DNA of 64,000 nucleotides from Sphingobacterium tabacisoli (GTDB lineage Bacteria > Bacteroidota > Bacteroidia > Sphingobacteriales > Sphingobacteriaceae): contig NZ_JAEQMU010000005.1 of assembly GCF_017908035.1 (NCBI RefSeq), forward strand, positions 186,001 through 250,000, given 5' to 3'. The notes below the pieces were generated by a model. The model had not been told where the DNA came from. It did not search any database and saw nothing but the letters and a program-made list of their open reading frames with translations. The position numbers and the translations under genes were made by a program. Shown one piece after another: positions 63,368 through 64,000 of the stretch. Each line of letters starts with the position of its first letter. Position 1 is the stretch's first letter.

Positions 63368-64000
63368 TTACGCTCTTTTCATTAAGTAGTCCTTGACAGA
63401 TTGAATCGCCATATATAATGGCTTGTCCTCCGAAAAAGCTGGGATAATAGCTCTTATAGCCGTATAAATCTCTTTCGTACGAGTAGACACCGAGTCCTGA
63501 CAAGAAAGAATATCAATAGCCTGAGCAATAGATATCAGCTGTATAGCCAATACTTCATAAGCGTTGATAATCACTTTATGGGTAATCACCGCGGCATTGG
63601 TACCCATACTTACGATATCTTGATTGTCGTTATTGTTAGGTATACTGTGGACATACATCGAATTGGAAAGCGTTTGATTCTCCGCTGTCGTAGAAGTCGC
63701 TGTAAATTGTGCTCCCTGCATTCCGAAATTAAACCCAAGCTTACCCATATTAACAAATGGGGGTAATATTTCATTAATCTTAGAATTCATCAGGTAGTTC
63801 AGTTGACGCTCTGACAACATAGTCAATCGGGTGATCGCCAATTTCAACTTATCCATTTCCAAAGAGATGTAATCTCCATGAAAATTACCTCCATGGTATA
63901 CATTTTGGTCTTCAACAGATATGATAGGATTATCACTTACGGAATTCACTTCGTTCTCTAAAACCTGTCCCACCTGCTCTATGGTCTCCAAAACAGGACC
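63368..64000 (-). CDS. Aromatic amino acid ammonia-lyase, C-terminal part
   Basis: The frame is open at the right edge; about 210 residues are present. They match the C-terminal half of the HAL/PAL/TAL family: SVSDNPIISVEDQNVYHGGNFHG, MGKLGFNFGMQGAQFTATS and QDIVSMGTNAAVI. The MIO-forming Ala-Ser-Gly is outside the window. In flexirubin and aryl-polyene clusters such a gene makes 4-coumarate from tyrosine, which starts the polyene. Histidine ammonia-lyase is excluded mainly by context. Confidence 0.85.
   Translation of the reverse strand, partial: GPVLETIEQVGQVLENEVNSVSDNPIISVEDQNVYHGGNFHGDYISLEMDKLKLAITRLTMLSERQLNYLMNSKINEILPPFVNMGKLGFNFGMQGAQFTATSTTAENQTLSNSMYVHSIPNNNDNQDIVSMGTNAAVITHKVIINAYEVLAIQLISIAQAIDILSCQDSVSTRTKEIYTAIRAIIPAFSEDKPLYMAIQSVKDYLMKRA

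Noticed and set aside
1..64000. tRNA, rRNA, insertion sequences, integrases and phage genes
   Set aside because: I looked for tRNA-like arms, rRNA signatures, transposase motifs and terminal repeats and saw none that could be supported.

Overview
The window is a chromosome segment from a member of the Bacteroidota, most likely a Sphingobacteriaceae-type bacterium close to Sphingobacterium. No marker RNA is present to fix the genus. The evidence is the Bacteroidota promoter type (TTTG, about 19 bp, TAnnTTTG), the near absence of Shine-Dalgarno sites, an IPExxxVDY protein next to acpP and pyk, DUF3078 and DUF4833 proteins, and a flexirubin-type pigment cluster with DarA and DarB.

Region 1 (1-7850, minus strand) is the S10/spc ribosomal protein operon, read rplC-D-W-B-rpsS-rplV-rpsC-rplP-rpmC-rpsQ-rplN-X-E-rpsN-rpsH-rplF and running into rplR at the window edge. 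A near-perfect promoter lies directly upstream of rplC, and rpsJ is not at the head. A terminator-like hairpin sits between rpsN and rpsH.

Region 2 (7968-35035) is core and housekeeping DNA on both strands. It holds a DUF3078 protein, a CoA-binding protein, a serine hydrolase lipoprotein, pyruvate dehydrogenase E2 and E1 alpha, hisS, rnc, fabF-acpP, an IPExxxVDY protein, pyk, a histidine kinase/response regulator pair, and metE under a SAM-I riboswitch. After metE come a very small lipoprotein missed by ordinary ORF cut-offs, DUF4833, queD, xth, a cyclophilin, a low-molecular-weight tyrosine phosphatase, a DegP/HtrA protease, dapF and a SNF2 helicase. Most transcription units end in clear hairpin terminators.

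Region 3 (35041-64000, almost all minus strand) is a flexirubin-type dialkylresorcinol/aryl-polyene cluster that continues past the right edge. An aromatic amino acid ammonia-lyase would supply the aryl starter and a PaaK-like ligase would activate it. ACPs, several ketosynthases (one with no catalytic Cys, one half-size), FabG and three hotdog dehydratases would build the polyene. DarB and DarA would make the dialkylresorcinol. An LpxL-like acyltransferase, a thioesterase, a LolA-like carrier, an ABC exporter and an MMPL-PlsC fusion would join, release or move the product.

The pigment cluster is split by a plus-strand blaI/M56-peptidase pair (45257-47395). Its promoter carries two matching operator dyads, and the peptidase ends in seven near-identical 23-residue repeats. 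Two arrays of a degenerate 8-bp repeat flank the Cys-less ketosynthase gene. These arrays, the repeat-bearing M56 sensor and a large inverted repeat downstream of it are the least explained structures in the window.
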